64,000 nt of DNA from NCBI RefSeq assembly GCF_013340305.1, contig NZ_BLVP01000002.1:1-64000 (forward strand), read 5' to 3'. The DNA comes from Desulfovibrio psychrotolerans. Its GTDB lineage: Bacteria; Desulfobacterota; Desulfovibrionia; Desulfovibrionales; Desulfovibrionaceae. This document shows positions 46,087-54,277 of this stretch, in pieces. The translations under genes were made by a program, and so were the position numbers. Under the pieces are notes generated by a model. The model ran no database searches. It was not told the origin of the DNA and saw only the letters and a program-made list of their open reading frames with translations. How positions within the stretch are numbered: the first letter of the stretch is position 1; each line of letters starts with the position of its first letter.

Positions 46087-47310
46087 TTAGAAGGGGGATG
46101 GCTCTTCTCGGACATAGGTCAGGAAGACGGGCACGGCTGCGATGAGCAGTGTGCCGACAATGGCAAAGGCTGTTCCGTACCCGAGGGCGGCGATGAGCAG
46201 GCCGGTAACGATGGGGCCGGAAGCGTGGCCGATATCGAAAATGGTTCCGAAGGTGCCCATGGCGGCACCGTAGTTGCGGGCGTGGCAGTAATCCGCCACC
46301 AACGCCGCCGAGGAAGATGTGACGAACGCTTCTCCGAAGCCGAACAGGGCACATGCCAGAAGCAGCGAGGAGAAGGTGGTGAGGTGCGGGATGAGCATGA
46401 AGGGAACCGCGCAGAGGAACAGGCCCGCCACGATGAGGGGGCGGCGTCCCCACCTGTCGGAAACACGGCCCATGAGGGGTTTTGCAATGAGCGTGACCAC
46501 CACCTGCGCGCCCCAGAGCATGCCCGCCTGAAATTCGTTAAGGCCCACAACGGTGACGGCGTAGATGGGCAGAAACGCTTCCAGCGCCCCCATACTCATG
46601 TTCTGGACACCTTCCATGGAGGAGGTGACAAGCACTCTGCGGTCGGAAACCACCTCGGCAATGCCGCGCCGGAAGAGGTGCCACCGTTGCTTCAGCGTGC
46701 CGGCGCGGGGCGGACGTTCGCCATTACGCAGGGTGCGCAGTCCCAGAACGAGTGCGGTGGCCCCCGCTATGCCGCTGGCAAGGTAGACGATGCGGAAGTC
46801 GAAGAGGGTAGGGTTGTTACCGCCGGAAAGCATGAAGAGCAGAAAACCGCCCACAGGCGCCCCCAGAAGGGTGCCCAGAATGGCGAGGGAGGAGAACCAT
46901 GAGAGCATTTCTCCCTTGCGCTGGCCTGCCACATCCGCAACCACGGCCATGGCAACCGGACCGTAAATGGCTGTGGCGAGGCCGTGCAGGAAGCGTACGA
47001 CAACCAGTCCCTGATAGCTGGAAACAAGCAGGTACGCGAAGGGCATGCATCCGAACACCACCAGCCCTGCCAGCATGGTGCGCCTGCGGCCTATGACATC
47101 GGAGAGTGCGCCGGACGGAAGCTTGAAGAAAATGCCGGTGACCGTGGAAATGCCCACGGCAAGGCCGATGCCTTCCGGCCCTGCGCCCAGAGCCAGCGCA
47201 AAAAGCGGCAGGACGGGGTTGCGGGCAAGGGCGTATGAGAATCTGGCCAGCAGCCCGATACCGCAGAGCAGGCGGAAAAGGCGCAGTATTTCTCCGTTGG
47301 GTGCGTTCAT
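46087..47310 (-). CDS. MFS transporter
   Basis: A 407-residue major facilitator with about twelve membrane segments. The loop 2-3 signature GALSDVIGRRRTML and its second-half counterpart GRVSDRWGRRPLIV are intact. It lies three bases behind a chrB-like gene, with AGGAG before the ATG. ChrB genes are often paired with the chromate exporter ChrA; here an MFS protein takes that place and may export the same or a related toxic anion. That role is inferred only from context. Confidence 0.85.
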   Translation of the reverse strand: MNAPNGEILRLFRLLCGIGLLARFSYALARNPVLPLFALALGAGPEGIGLAVGISTVTGIFFKLPSGALSDVIGRRRTMLAGLVVFGCMPFAYLLVSSYQGLVVVRFLHGLATAIYGPVAMAVVADVAGQRKGEMLSWFSSLAILGTLLGAPVGGFLLFMLSGGNNPTLFDFRIVYLASGIAGATALVLGLRTLRNGERPPRAGTLKQRWHLFRRGIAEVVSDRRVLVTSSMEGVQNMSMGALEAFLPIYAVTVVGLNEFQAGMLWGAQVVVTLIAKPLMGRVSDRWGRRPLIVAGLFLCAVPFMLIPHLTTFSSLLLACALFGFGEAFVTSSSAALVADYCHARNYGAAMGTFGTIFDIGHASGPIVTGLLIAALGYGTAFAIVGTLLIAAVPVFLTYVREEPSPF

Positions 47311-47313
47311 TGT

Positions 47314-48273
47314 CTACTCCTGACAGGAGGCCATAAAGGCATCGAAAAGGGGCAGCATACGCTGTGTGAGGTCATGGTCGTTCTGTGATAGGGCGATGTA
47401 TCCGTCCAGCAGGCGGCGGAGGAGTTCCGCATCGGGAGGAAGGATTTCATCCTCACGCGTGTCTATGCAGCGCACGAGATCGGTGAGTCTTGCCAGCCCG
47501 CGTGCAACGGCATCTGTGCCTTCACCTATACCGAAGCTTTTCAGCACGACTTCGAAGGTGATGAGCGGGCCGGTGTGGGAGAAGATTCCCTCGGACATGT
47601 CGAAGGGGATTTCGCCAGCACGGGGAGCCTCTTCCGGGCTGAGAAAGCGCAGTTGCGCCGTCTTGTCCACATACCGGGAGATGGCCCAGAAAGTGGACAG
47701 CCGGTCGATATACGGGGCCTCTCTCGTTACCCACGTTTTGCCCTTGTAGTCTGCGGTTGCCAGACGCGGAAGGGCCGGTGCGGCACCTGTTTCCAGAAAG
47801 CCTTCTTCCAGCGTATCCAAGTCGCGCCGGGTGCGCTCAAACTCCCCTGAGGGGAAGTAGTCCGTACCCCGTATGGCATCCAGTTCGCGCCGGAACTTGC
47901 GGAACGCCGTGCGGGCATGGGCGGTGGGGGAGTCTGCTTCCGGGGCTGAGAGTGCGGTTGCGGTGAGGCGTGCCTTTTCCCGCAGGGCTGCATAGGCGGC
48001 ATCGCTCTGTCGCGTGAAGAGGTGCTGCACCTCGGCCTGCGACAGGGTGTGCACGTTTTCCGACAGGAAGAAGGCGGCCTCGCCCCCTGCGTCTTCCACC
48101 TCCCGCATGAGCCATGTGACATGCTCAAGGAGGGAATCCTGACGGGGGAGGACGTACAGGGAGGTCTTGAGCTGCACGGCCCCGACCGCACTCACCCGGC
48201 GCCAGAAACGCACGCGTTCCGAGCTTTTGGTTGCCGCTATGGAGTAGGAGAAGATGATCCATTTGCTGTTCAT
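47314..48273 (-). CDS. ChrB-like chromate-resistance/regulatory protein
   Basis: A 319-residue ChrB-family protein. The N-terminal domain (WIIFSYSIA, ERVRFWRRVSAVGAVQLKTSLYVLP) matches ChrB, where it acts in chromate sensing and DNA binding. The C-terminal half (RGTDYFPSGEF, WVTREAPYIDRLSTFWAI, SRYVDKTAQLRFL, IPFDMSEGIFSHTGPLITFE) is the ChrB C-terminal domain with potential metal-ligand His, Asp and Glu. It heads an operon with an MFS pump. The promoter core overlaps a perfect palindrome, and the predicted transcript start is almost at the ATG. Confidence 0.85.
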   Translation of the reverse strand: MNSKWIIFSYSIAATKSSERVRFWRRVSAVGAVQLKTSLYVLPRQDSLLEHVTWLMREVEDAGGEAAFFLSENVHTLSQAEVQHLFTRQSDAAYAALREKARLTATALSAPEADSPTAHARTAFRKFRRELDAIRGTDYFPSGEFERTRRDLDTLEEGFLETGAAPALPRLATADYKGKTWVTREAPYIDRLSTFWAISRYVDKTAQLRFLSPEEAPRAGEIPFDMSEGIFSHTGPLITFEVVLKSFGIGEGTDAVARGLARLTDLVRCIDTREDEILPPDAELLRRLLDGYIALSQNDHDLTQRMLPLFDAFMASCQE

Positions 48274-48279
48274 GTAACA

Positions 48280-48308
48280 CTAATATGTAATAGCTATTAC
48301 ATAGTCAA
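48280..48308 (-). promoter_or_regulatory. chrB promoter with palindromic operator
   Basis: On the minus strand TTGACT (48303-48308) and TATTAG (48280-48285) are separated by 17 bases. A 20-bp perfect palindrome, TATGTAATAG followed by CTATTACATA at 48284-48303, fills the spacer, so a bound repressor would block polymerase. The -10 ends only seven bases before the chrB ATG at 48273, so the mRNA would be leaderless or nearly so. Confidence 0.7.
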
Positions 48309-48438
48309 GGGGGGGCAGCCAAGAAAAGCCGGATGGTGAGGGCGGAGTGGAAGGCGTGTGGAAACAGATTCCTGTCTGGCAGGGACAGGAAAAGGGTACG
48401 GAAGAGGGAGGCGGGAGCGGCGCGCGGGCCAAAAGAAG

Positions 48439-48475
48439 AACCCCGGGACGGGTGGGGGCCGTGCCGGGGTCCAAC
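48439..48475 (-). terminator. Terminator of qrc operon
   Basis: On the minus strand GGACCCCGG pairs with CCGGGGTTC (inner mismatches) and is followed by TTCTTCTTTT. It lies about 40 bases beyond the qrcD stop. Confidence 0.7.
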
Positions 48476-48511
48476 TTACTTTGAGCTTATGCCGTTATCT
48501 GAGACTATGGC

Positions 48512-49774
48512 CTATGCCTTAGTCGCATTCAGTTTCCGTTCCTGCGGGAAGACCGGCAGGTAACGGTAGGAGAGGGAGAGCACGATGGCACCGTATGCGA
48601 GGATCAGTGCGCATGCGCCCCATTCAGCCCAGTTCGGGTTGTATGTTTCCCACGAGTCGAAGGGCATGACGGGCATGGCCAGCGCCTGCACGGTGAACAC
48701 GTAGCGGTTGATGGTTATACCGATGCAGTCCAGCACCGCCGCAGTGTAGAACAGCGAGGGCGTGTTGCGCAGGCTGGGCGTGAGCAGGATGATGCAGGGA
48801 ATGACGCCGCACAGGCCGAGTTCCGTCCAGAGCAGCCACTGACCGTAGATGGTGCTGTAGAAGTTCTGGTCGAAGGTGAGGCCCGCTGCGGGCAGCACGT
48901 TGTTGATCCATGCGTAGGTGTCTGCGAACTTGAAGATCAGGTACACGAACAGCATGGCACCGGCGATCTTGCCCATGAGGGACTTGATTTCCCAGCTTAC
49001 CAGCTTTTTGCCGCCGAACTTCTCCATGATGGTGGCGATGAGCACGGTGAAGACCGGCCCGGACGCCACGGCGGAGATGACGAACAGGAAGAAGGTCCAC
49101 GGCCACACGAAGAAGCCTTCGCGGTAGACGTACGGACGGGCGAAGAGCACGCCGTACATGCCGCCGAGGGAGCCCTGGTGGAAGGTGGACAGGAAGGCGC
49201 CGATACCGGCGAACAGGGGCATCATGACGTGCAGGTTGTGCGCGATGTGACGCAGCAGCGGAATGCGGTTCAGCTGCTTCTGTTCAAAGATCAGCGGGAT
49301 GTATTCGATGATCAGCACGATGCAGTAACACGTGATGCAGAAGATAACTTCTGTGAGCATGGAGTGTACGTTGGCGTGCCAGTAACCGAACCATGCACGG
49401 ATGGGCTGACCGATATCCAGCACCAGAATGAGCATGGCACCGGAGTAGCAGATGAAGCCCACGATGACCGTGAGGTTGATGATGTTTTTAAGCGGATCAA
49501 TGTTCAGGATGTAGCGCAGGAGGCCTGTGAAGAACGCGCCTGCGCCCAGTGCGATGACGGCGAGGTCGAACGTGATCCAGAGGCCGAAACCGAAGTAGTC
49601 GTCCATGGCGGTTTCGCCAAGGCCGTTGCTGAGCACCCGGAACGCGGCGTAGAGGCCCCACAGGGCGAATATGCCGACAAAACCCAACCAGCCCATGAAC
49701 TTCATGAGGGAACAGCGCTGAACGCCTTCCGGGAAGAGGTCATGGTCTGCGGGAAGAGAGTAGTTCTTTTCCAT
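48512..49774 (-). CDS. qrcD: Menaquinone reductase membrane subunit QrcD
   Basis: A 420-residue NrfD/PsrC-type integral membrane protein with about ten helices. It anchors the Qrc complex and holds the menaquinone site. The N-terminal FPEGVQRCSLMKFMGWLGF and GYWHANVHSMLTEVIFCITC segments are typical of Qrc membrane subunits. Qrc passes electrons from periplasmic cytochrome c3 to menaquinone during sulfate respiration. It is the last gene of the operon, six bp behind qrcC. Confidence 0.92.
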   Translation of the reverse strand: MEKNYSLPADHDLFPEGVQRCSLMKFMGWLGFVGIFALWGLYAAFRVLSNGLGETAMDDYFGFGLWITFDLAVIALGAGAFFTGLLRYILNIDPLKNIINLTVIVGFICYSGAMLILVLDIGQPIRAWFGYWHANVHSMLTEVIFCITCYCIVLIIEYIPLIFEQKQLNRIPLLRHIAHNLHVMMPLFAGIGAFLSTFHQGSLGGMYGVLFARPYVYREGFFVWPWTFFLFVISAVASGPVFTVLIATIMEKFGGKKLVSWEIKSLMGKIAGAMLFVYLIFKFADTYAWINNVLPAAGLTFDQNFYSTIYGQWLLWTELGLCGVIPCIILLTPSLRNTPSLFYTAAVLDCIGITINRYVFTVQALAMPVMPFDSWETYNPNWAEWGACALILAYGAIVLSLSYRYLPVFPQERKLNATKA

Positions 49775-49780
49775 GGTATT

Positions 49781-50545
49781 CTACCCCTTGACCTGTTCGT
49801 TTTCCAGATAGTTGTCCAACTGGCGGCGAACCCATTCGCGGCGGCTGATGTAGTACACCTGCGGATCCGCGTGCAGACGTTCGAGCAGCCTGCAGGCATA
49901 CTGCGAGCGGGCCAGTTCGTACACAGCGTGGTCGGGATTGTTCACATCGCCGAACACGATGGCACCGTTGGGACAGGCTTCCGCGCAGGAGGTGACGTAA
50001 TCGCCGTCATTGAGTGCTTCGGGATCGCGTCCTTCCACGATGGCCTTGTCCTTGGCCTGCATGAAGCGATGGTGGCAGAAGGTGCACTTTTCGACCACAC
50101 CGCGCGGACGTACGGAGACATCCGGGGTGAGGACCTTTTCCATGCCTTCGGGCCAGGAGGGGTCGAACCAGTTGAAGTAGCGGGCATGGTAGGGACATGC
50201 CGCCATGCAGTACCGGCAACCGATGCAGCGGGGGGTGACCTGACTGACGATGCCGCCTTCTTCGTTCTTGTCTGTCGCGATGACGGGGCAGACCGAAACG
50301 CAGGGCGGATTGCCACACTGCATGCAGGGGCGGGGCAGATACGCTATATCGTGATCCGGGAACGGCTGCTTGTTGCTGAGTTCATAGACCACCAGCCAGT
50401 TCATGACCCTGAGTTTGAAGGAGGCATCTTCAACGGGTGCGAGGTTGTTTTCTGCCTGACATGCAACCATGCAGGCTCCGCAACCGGTGCACTTGTCGAT
50501 ATCGATGGCCATTACCCATCTTACTTTGAATTCTTTTGCTTCCAT
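49781..50545 (-). CDS. qrcC: Menaquinone reductase iron-sulfur subunit QrcC
   Basis: A 254-residue periplasm-facing ferredoxin-like subunit. Four Cys sets appear: CTGCGACMVAC, CMQCGNPPCVSVCP, CIGCRYCMAACP and CTFCHHRF with CAEACP, in the order of DMSO-reductase-type electron-transfer subunits. There is no export signal, so it may travel with QrcB. It links the cytochrome and QrcB side to the QrcD quinone site. The ribosome site is GGGACGAGCG-like and the gap to qrcB is 12 bp. Confidence 0.92.
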   Translation of the reverse strand: MEAKEFKVRWVMAIDIDKCTGCGACMVACQAENNLAPVEDASFKLRVMNWLVVYELSNKQPFPDHDIAYLPRPCMQCGNPPCVSVCPVIATDKNEEGGIVSQVTPRCIGCRYCMAACPYHARYFNWFDPSWPEGMEKVLTPDVSVRPRGVVEKCTFCHHRFMQAKDKAIVEGRDPEALNDGDYVTSCAEACPNGAIVFGDVNNPDHAVYELARSQYACRLLERLHADPQVYYISRREWVRRQLDNYLENEQVKG

Positions 50546-50557
50546 GACGCTCGTCCC

Positions 50558-52627
50558 TTATGCCTTGCTGATGTTGACGCCGGCCATGGCCCAGACGGAC
50601 TGGCCCGAACCGGGTTCGAAGCCGACGGTCAGCAGTTGCATGACGTTTTCGCCCTTGCCCTTGCTGAACTGATCAAAGGCCGTGTGGCCGAGGCCCATCA
50701 GAACGGCGACGGTGTCGCTCATGATGCCTTCGAAGACGTTCACGCGGGCGACGATGCTGCCGCTCTTGTTGCTCACCACAACCTTGTCGTGTTTGGAGAC
50801 ATTGAGCTTGCGGGCGGTGGCACCGTTCATCGCCACATAGATTTCACTGCCCTGGAGTTCCCAGCGGCGGATGGTCTTGTTGTTGTATGGCGGAATGGCG
50901 GTTTTTGCCGTGCCCATGTTCAGCTTGTGCACGGGGGCAAGCGCGAAGTCGCCTTCTGCCGTCTTGGCGGTGAGGCTCTTGGCAATGAGGTCTGCGCCGA
51001 AGGAGAGGCTTGCGCCCACCGTTTCGGTGCTGACGAACACATCGCCTGCCATGAGGCTCTTCCAGTTGGCACCCATGGCCTGCGCCTTGGCCTTGAGCAC
51101 GTCTTCCCACTTGCCGAATCCGAGGCTGTAGCCCAGCTTGCCCGCGAGGCCGAGGATGTAATCTGCGGCGGGGCGGACGTTTGCAGGCATGGGAGCAACG
51201 GGGCGGGCGAGGCAGTATAGGGCCGAACCGGAACCGTAGGGGGTTGCCACGTCATCCAGACGCTCAAGGCCCATGGGAACGGGCAGCACGAGGTCGCAGA
51301 GCATGGCGGTTTCGTCAAGGAAGGTGGTGAAGGTGGCCTTGAAGGGCACCTGCGCCAGCACTTCTGCCATCTTGTCCGCCTGCGGCAGGCCGTAGGCGGG
51401 GTTGGCTTCGTAGAAGAGCATGGCTTCAGGAGCCTTTTCCTTACCCGCGTTGATGCGCGAGAGGTAGGCCACGAAGTCTTTTTCCATCATCTGCGCGCGG
51501 CTGAGGGCCGAATCGACCACAGGAGCGGCAACGGGAAGCAGCTTGACGCCGCCGGGACGGTTCAGGCCGCCGAGGAGCAGGTTGACGGCCATGCCCGCAG
51601 CCACGGTGCCCACGGGGGTGCCCTGACCGAATTCGGAGCCGGTGATGACCAGCGGGCGGCGGGCCTTTTGCAATTCTGCAGCAAGGGCCTTGATGCCGTC
51701 TGCGCTGGCACCGGTAAGCTCTGCCACCTTTTCAGGGGTGTAGCCTGCGGCCAGCGATGCGAATGCGCTGAAGTCGGAGGCATAGGAGCTTGCGCCGGAC
51801 TTGATGAGCAGATGAGCGAGGCCGAGGGCGAAGGCACCTTCGGTGCCGGGCTTGATGGCTATCCACTTATCTGCGCCGGCGGCGGTGTTGCCCTGAACGG
51901 CACCCACGTACACATACGGTACGGTGGGTTCTTGACCATGGGGGTGGGCATCCTTGAAGGCCGCGCGGTTACGGATGGCCGTGCCCCACGATTCGAGGAT
52001 GTTTGCGCCGATGGCGAGAACGTAATCGCTGTTTTCGATGTCGTAGCCGAACTGGCCTTCACCGCCCATGGCTGCGAGAGCCTTGGCGGCGGGCTGGATT
52101 TCGGAAGGCATGAGGTAGAAGTTCTGGGAGCCTGCACGCGCTGTGAAGGCGGAAAGAACTTCGTTTATGGTGCCTGTTTCATCGCCCGATACGCAGGCGA
52201 GGGAACCCTTGGCGGAACCCAGCTTTTCGGCGAGAAGGGCATCTGCCTCTTCCCAGCTTATGGCAACGTATGCGCCATCGCCGGAGCGCTTGAGGGGACG
52301 GCGTACCCGTGCCGGGCTGTGCAGCATCTGCGCTTCTGCCACGGCGAGGGCCGAAATGCCGCCCTTGGAGAGCGGGTGGTTGTCATCGGGCAGGATGCGC
52401 ACGGGGCGATCGCCCACCAGACGGACCTTCATACCCACGCAGGAGGGACACAGCTTGCTCACGGTGGAGACAAAGGTGTTCGGTCCGTCCACGTTGGAGG
52501 GAATCCAAGGCCAGTTCTGGGTCCAGATACTCAGATCGTCCAGCAGAACCCACGGCACCGGTGTGACCATGATGCCCGCGCTGACGCCTGTGACGAATTT
52601 AAGAAAACCTCTTCTGTCTACTGCCAT
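50558..52627 (-). CDS. qrcB: Menaquinone reductase molybdopterin-like subunit QrcB
   Basis: A 689-residue member of the molybdopterin oxidoreductase family. It starts with a twin-arginine signal (VDRRGFLKFVTG). CPSCVGMKVRLVGDRPVRILPDDNHPLSKGGIS marks the N-terminal domain, although the usual Cys set for a 4Fe-4S cluster is incomplete, as known for QrcB, which lacks the cofactor in characterised complexes. The C-terminal dinucleotide-binding domain is recognisable (GSEIYVAMNGATARKLNVSKHDKVVV). It lies 14 bp behind qrcA. Confidence 0.9.
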   Translation of the reverse strand: MAVDRRGFLKFVTGVSAGIMVTPVPWVLLDDLSIWTQNWPWIPSNVDGPNTFVSTVSKLCPSCVGMKVRLVGDRPVRILPDDNHPLSKGGISALAVAEAQMLHSPARVRRPLKRSGDGAYVAISWEEADALLAEKLGSAKGSLACVSGDETGTINEVLSAFTARAGSQNFYLMPSEIQPAAKALAAMGGEGQFGYDIENSDYVLAIGANILESWGTAIRNRAAFKDAHPHGQEPTVPYVYVGAVQGNTAAGADKWIAIKPGTEGAFALGLAHLLIKSGASSYASDFSAFASLAAGYTPEKVAELTGASADGIKALAAELQKARRPLVITGSEFGQGTPVGTVAAGMAVNLLLGGLNRPGGVKLLPVAAPVVDSALSRAQMMEKDFVAYLSRINAGKEKAPEAMLFYEANPAYGLPQADKMAEVLAQVPFKATFTTFLDETAMLCDLVLPVPMGLERLDDVATPYGSGSALYCLARPVAPMPANVRPAADYILGLAGKLGYSLGFGKWEDVLKAKAQAMGANWKSLMAGDVFVSTETVGASLSFGADLIAKSLTAKTAEGDFALAPVHKLNMGTAKTAIPPYNNKTIRRWELQGSEIYVAMNGATARKLNVSKHDKVVVSNKSGSIVARVNVFEGIMSDTVAVLMGLGHTAFDQFSKGKGENVMQLLTVGFEPGSGQSVWAMAGVNISKA

Positions 52628-52641
52628 GTGAACTCACCCCT

Positions 52642-53271
52642 TTACTTATGGCAGACGAAGCATGCGTTGCTGGAGCGAGTGTTGCCGTAATGATCGGGAT
52701 GAGCATGGCAACGCTCGCAGGCCCACATCTTCATGGTCTGCTTGCTGTACTTGGTCAGCTTGTTTTCATAGTAAACCGGGGCTTCGTCCATTTCGGCCAC
52801 GTTGGGGTGGCACGAAGAACAAAGCTCGGTCTCCGTGAAATCATGACATGTATTGCATGATTCCATAGAGTGAGCCGCATGGCTGAAGAAGACGTTGTCC
52901 GGCTGCTTCTGATAGACAAGCCATTCAACCTGCTTACCGGTGTTGACGTATTCTTCAATGAAACGGATTTCCTCCGGATGGTCACCCAGAGGAGCGCTGT
53001 GACAGTCTGCACAGCTTTCCGTGGTGGGGAGCCCGGCGAAAGTGCCGTCTTCACGGAGGTAGTGGCAGGAACTACATTCCATGCCCGCATCCTCCATGTG
53101 CACCTTATGGCTGAAATGGACCGGCTGATGCTTTTTGGAGAAAAGCACCTGCGGGAAGGCCCACCAGCCTAAGATGAGTGCCACTACCAGACCTACGAAG
53201 AACGGGGCTGCGCCGCCGAATTGGCTGGGCGCGCTGTTCCCGTTGGCAGAATGTAAATGCCTGTCCGCCAT
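52642..53271 (-). CDS. qrcA: Menaquinone reductase cytochrome c subunit QrcA
   Basis: A 209-residue membrane-anchored multihaem cytochrome c. One helix near residues 22-40 (FFVGLVVALILGWWAFPQ) precedes the periplasmic part. Six CxxCH sites are present: CSSCH, CADCH, CNTCH, CSSCH, CERCH and CFVCH, matching the hexahaem QrcA. It takes electrons from type I cytochrome c3. I chose the ATG at 53271 because it gives the anchor directly and has AAGGG before it; the longer frame to 53319 adds 16 unlikely residues. Confidence 0.93.
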   Translation of the reverse strand: MADRHLHSANGNSAPSQFGGAAPFFVGLVVALILGWWAFPQVLFSKKHQPVHFSHKVHMEDAGMECSSCHYLREDGTFAGLPTTESCADCHSAPLGDHPEEIRFIEEYVNTGKQVEWLVYQKQPDNVFFSHAAHSMESCNTCHDFTETELCSSCHPNVAEMDEAPVYYENKLTKYSKQTMKMWACERCHAHPDHYGNTRSSNACFVCHK

Positions 53272-53335
53272 AACCCTTCGCCTCATAGCTGGTTTGAAAA
53301 ATTTAAAAAATGCCCACATTTGCCACGCCCATTAC

Positions 53336-53362
53336 CTAATAGGAAGCTTGCGAAGGTGTCAA
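53336..53362 (-). promoter_or_regulatory. Candidate qrc promoter
   Basis: On the minus strand a consensus TTGACA (53357-53362) is followed after 15 bases by TATTAG (53336-53341), about 65 bp before qrcA. The spacer is shorter than ideal. No other good pair was seen in the interval. Confidence 0.35.
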
Positions 53363-53458
53363 GGTGAAATAATTCACGAACTCGGCACCAATGGCGGTAT
53401 CCATCAGATTATATTGAAGGTGACGGAACGGTTTTCCTGCACGCAGGGGCAGGGTGGG

Positions 53459-54019
53459 TTACAGGGTGAAGGGGGTGCGGAAATCTGCAAGGAGGGGGAG
53501 GTGCCTGTCTTTTTCGGACAGGATGGGGGATGTGCCTGCCGGTGTGGGCCACGGGATGGCGAGGGTGGGGTCGTTGTAGGCGATGCCCGCGTCCAGATGG
53601 GGGGCGTAGTAGGCGTCTACCTTGTACTGGAATTCTGTATCCGGTTCCAGGGTCATGTAGCCGTGGGCAAAGCCGCGCGGGACAAGCAGGCGTTTGAAAT
53701 TGGAGGCGGAAAGGGTTTCTGCGAACCACTTGCCGTAGGTGGGGGAGTCTGCACGAAGGTCTACCGCCACATCGTAGACCGAGCCGCGCGTGACCCACAC
53801 CAGCTTTGCCTGTGTGGCCGGAGGGAGCTGGAAATGCAGGCCGCGCAGCACGCCCGCCTCTGCTGACCGGGCGTGGTTATCCTGCACGAAGTTGCAGGGC
53901 AGGCCCGCCTGTTCCAGCGTGTCGCGGCGGAAGGTTTCCAGAAAAAAGCCTCTGTGGTCGCCGTGGACCACGGGTTCCAGGACCACGAGGCCGGCAATGC
54001 CTGTTTGCACAATCTTCAA
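53459..54019 (-). CDS. rfbC: dTDP-4-dehydrorhamnose 3,5-epimerase
   Basis: A 186-residue RmlC that epimerises dTDP-4-dehydro-6-deoxyglucose on the way to dTDP-rhamnose. Cupin-fold hallmarks are GDHRGFFLETFR, the active-site His in GVLRGLHFQLPP, VDLRADSPTYGKWF, and LLVPRGFAHGYMTL. The start is TTG at 54019, with GGAGG eight bases upstream; no ATG fits the family N-terminus (LKIVQTGIAGLVVLEP). The other rfb genes are not adjacent. Confidence 0.93.
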   Translation of the reverse strand: MKIVQTGIAGLVVLEPVVHGDHRGFFLETFRRDTLEQAGLPCNFVQDNHARSAEAGVLRGLHFQLPPATQAKLVWVTRGSVYDVAVDLRADSPTYGKWFAETLSASNFKRLLVPRGFAHGYMTLEPDTEFQYKVDAYYAPHLDAGIAYNDPTLAIPWPTPAGTSPILSEKDRHLPLLADFRTPFTL

Positions 54020-54277
54020 ACCGTGTTCCTCCCTTGGTGTATCCGGCTGCTTCTTCTGCGCCGGGAATCCTTCTCTGACAGGTAGTTGGCGGACATTATC
54101 CCATCCGGCCACGCTTTGAAAGAGGCAGTATAGGCAGACGCGGCCAAAAAAATGCGCATTTCGCTTCCCAAGTGGTGGGTGCATGGGTATAAGGATAGCC
54201 GGAATGAGCCGGGCGGGGTTTTTGCCGGTGCGGGGGATGGCGGCTGTAAACGGTTTTCAACAGGGTTTCGGGGCGAA

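Noticed and set aside
49178-51220. 680-codon plus-strand frame across qrcB-qrcD
   Set aside because: It lies antisense to well-identified Qrc genes, has no domain, and arises from the high G+C codon pattern of the opposite strand.
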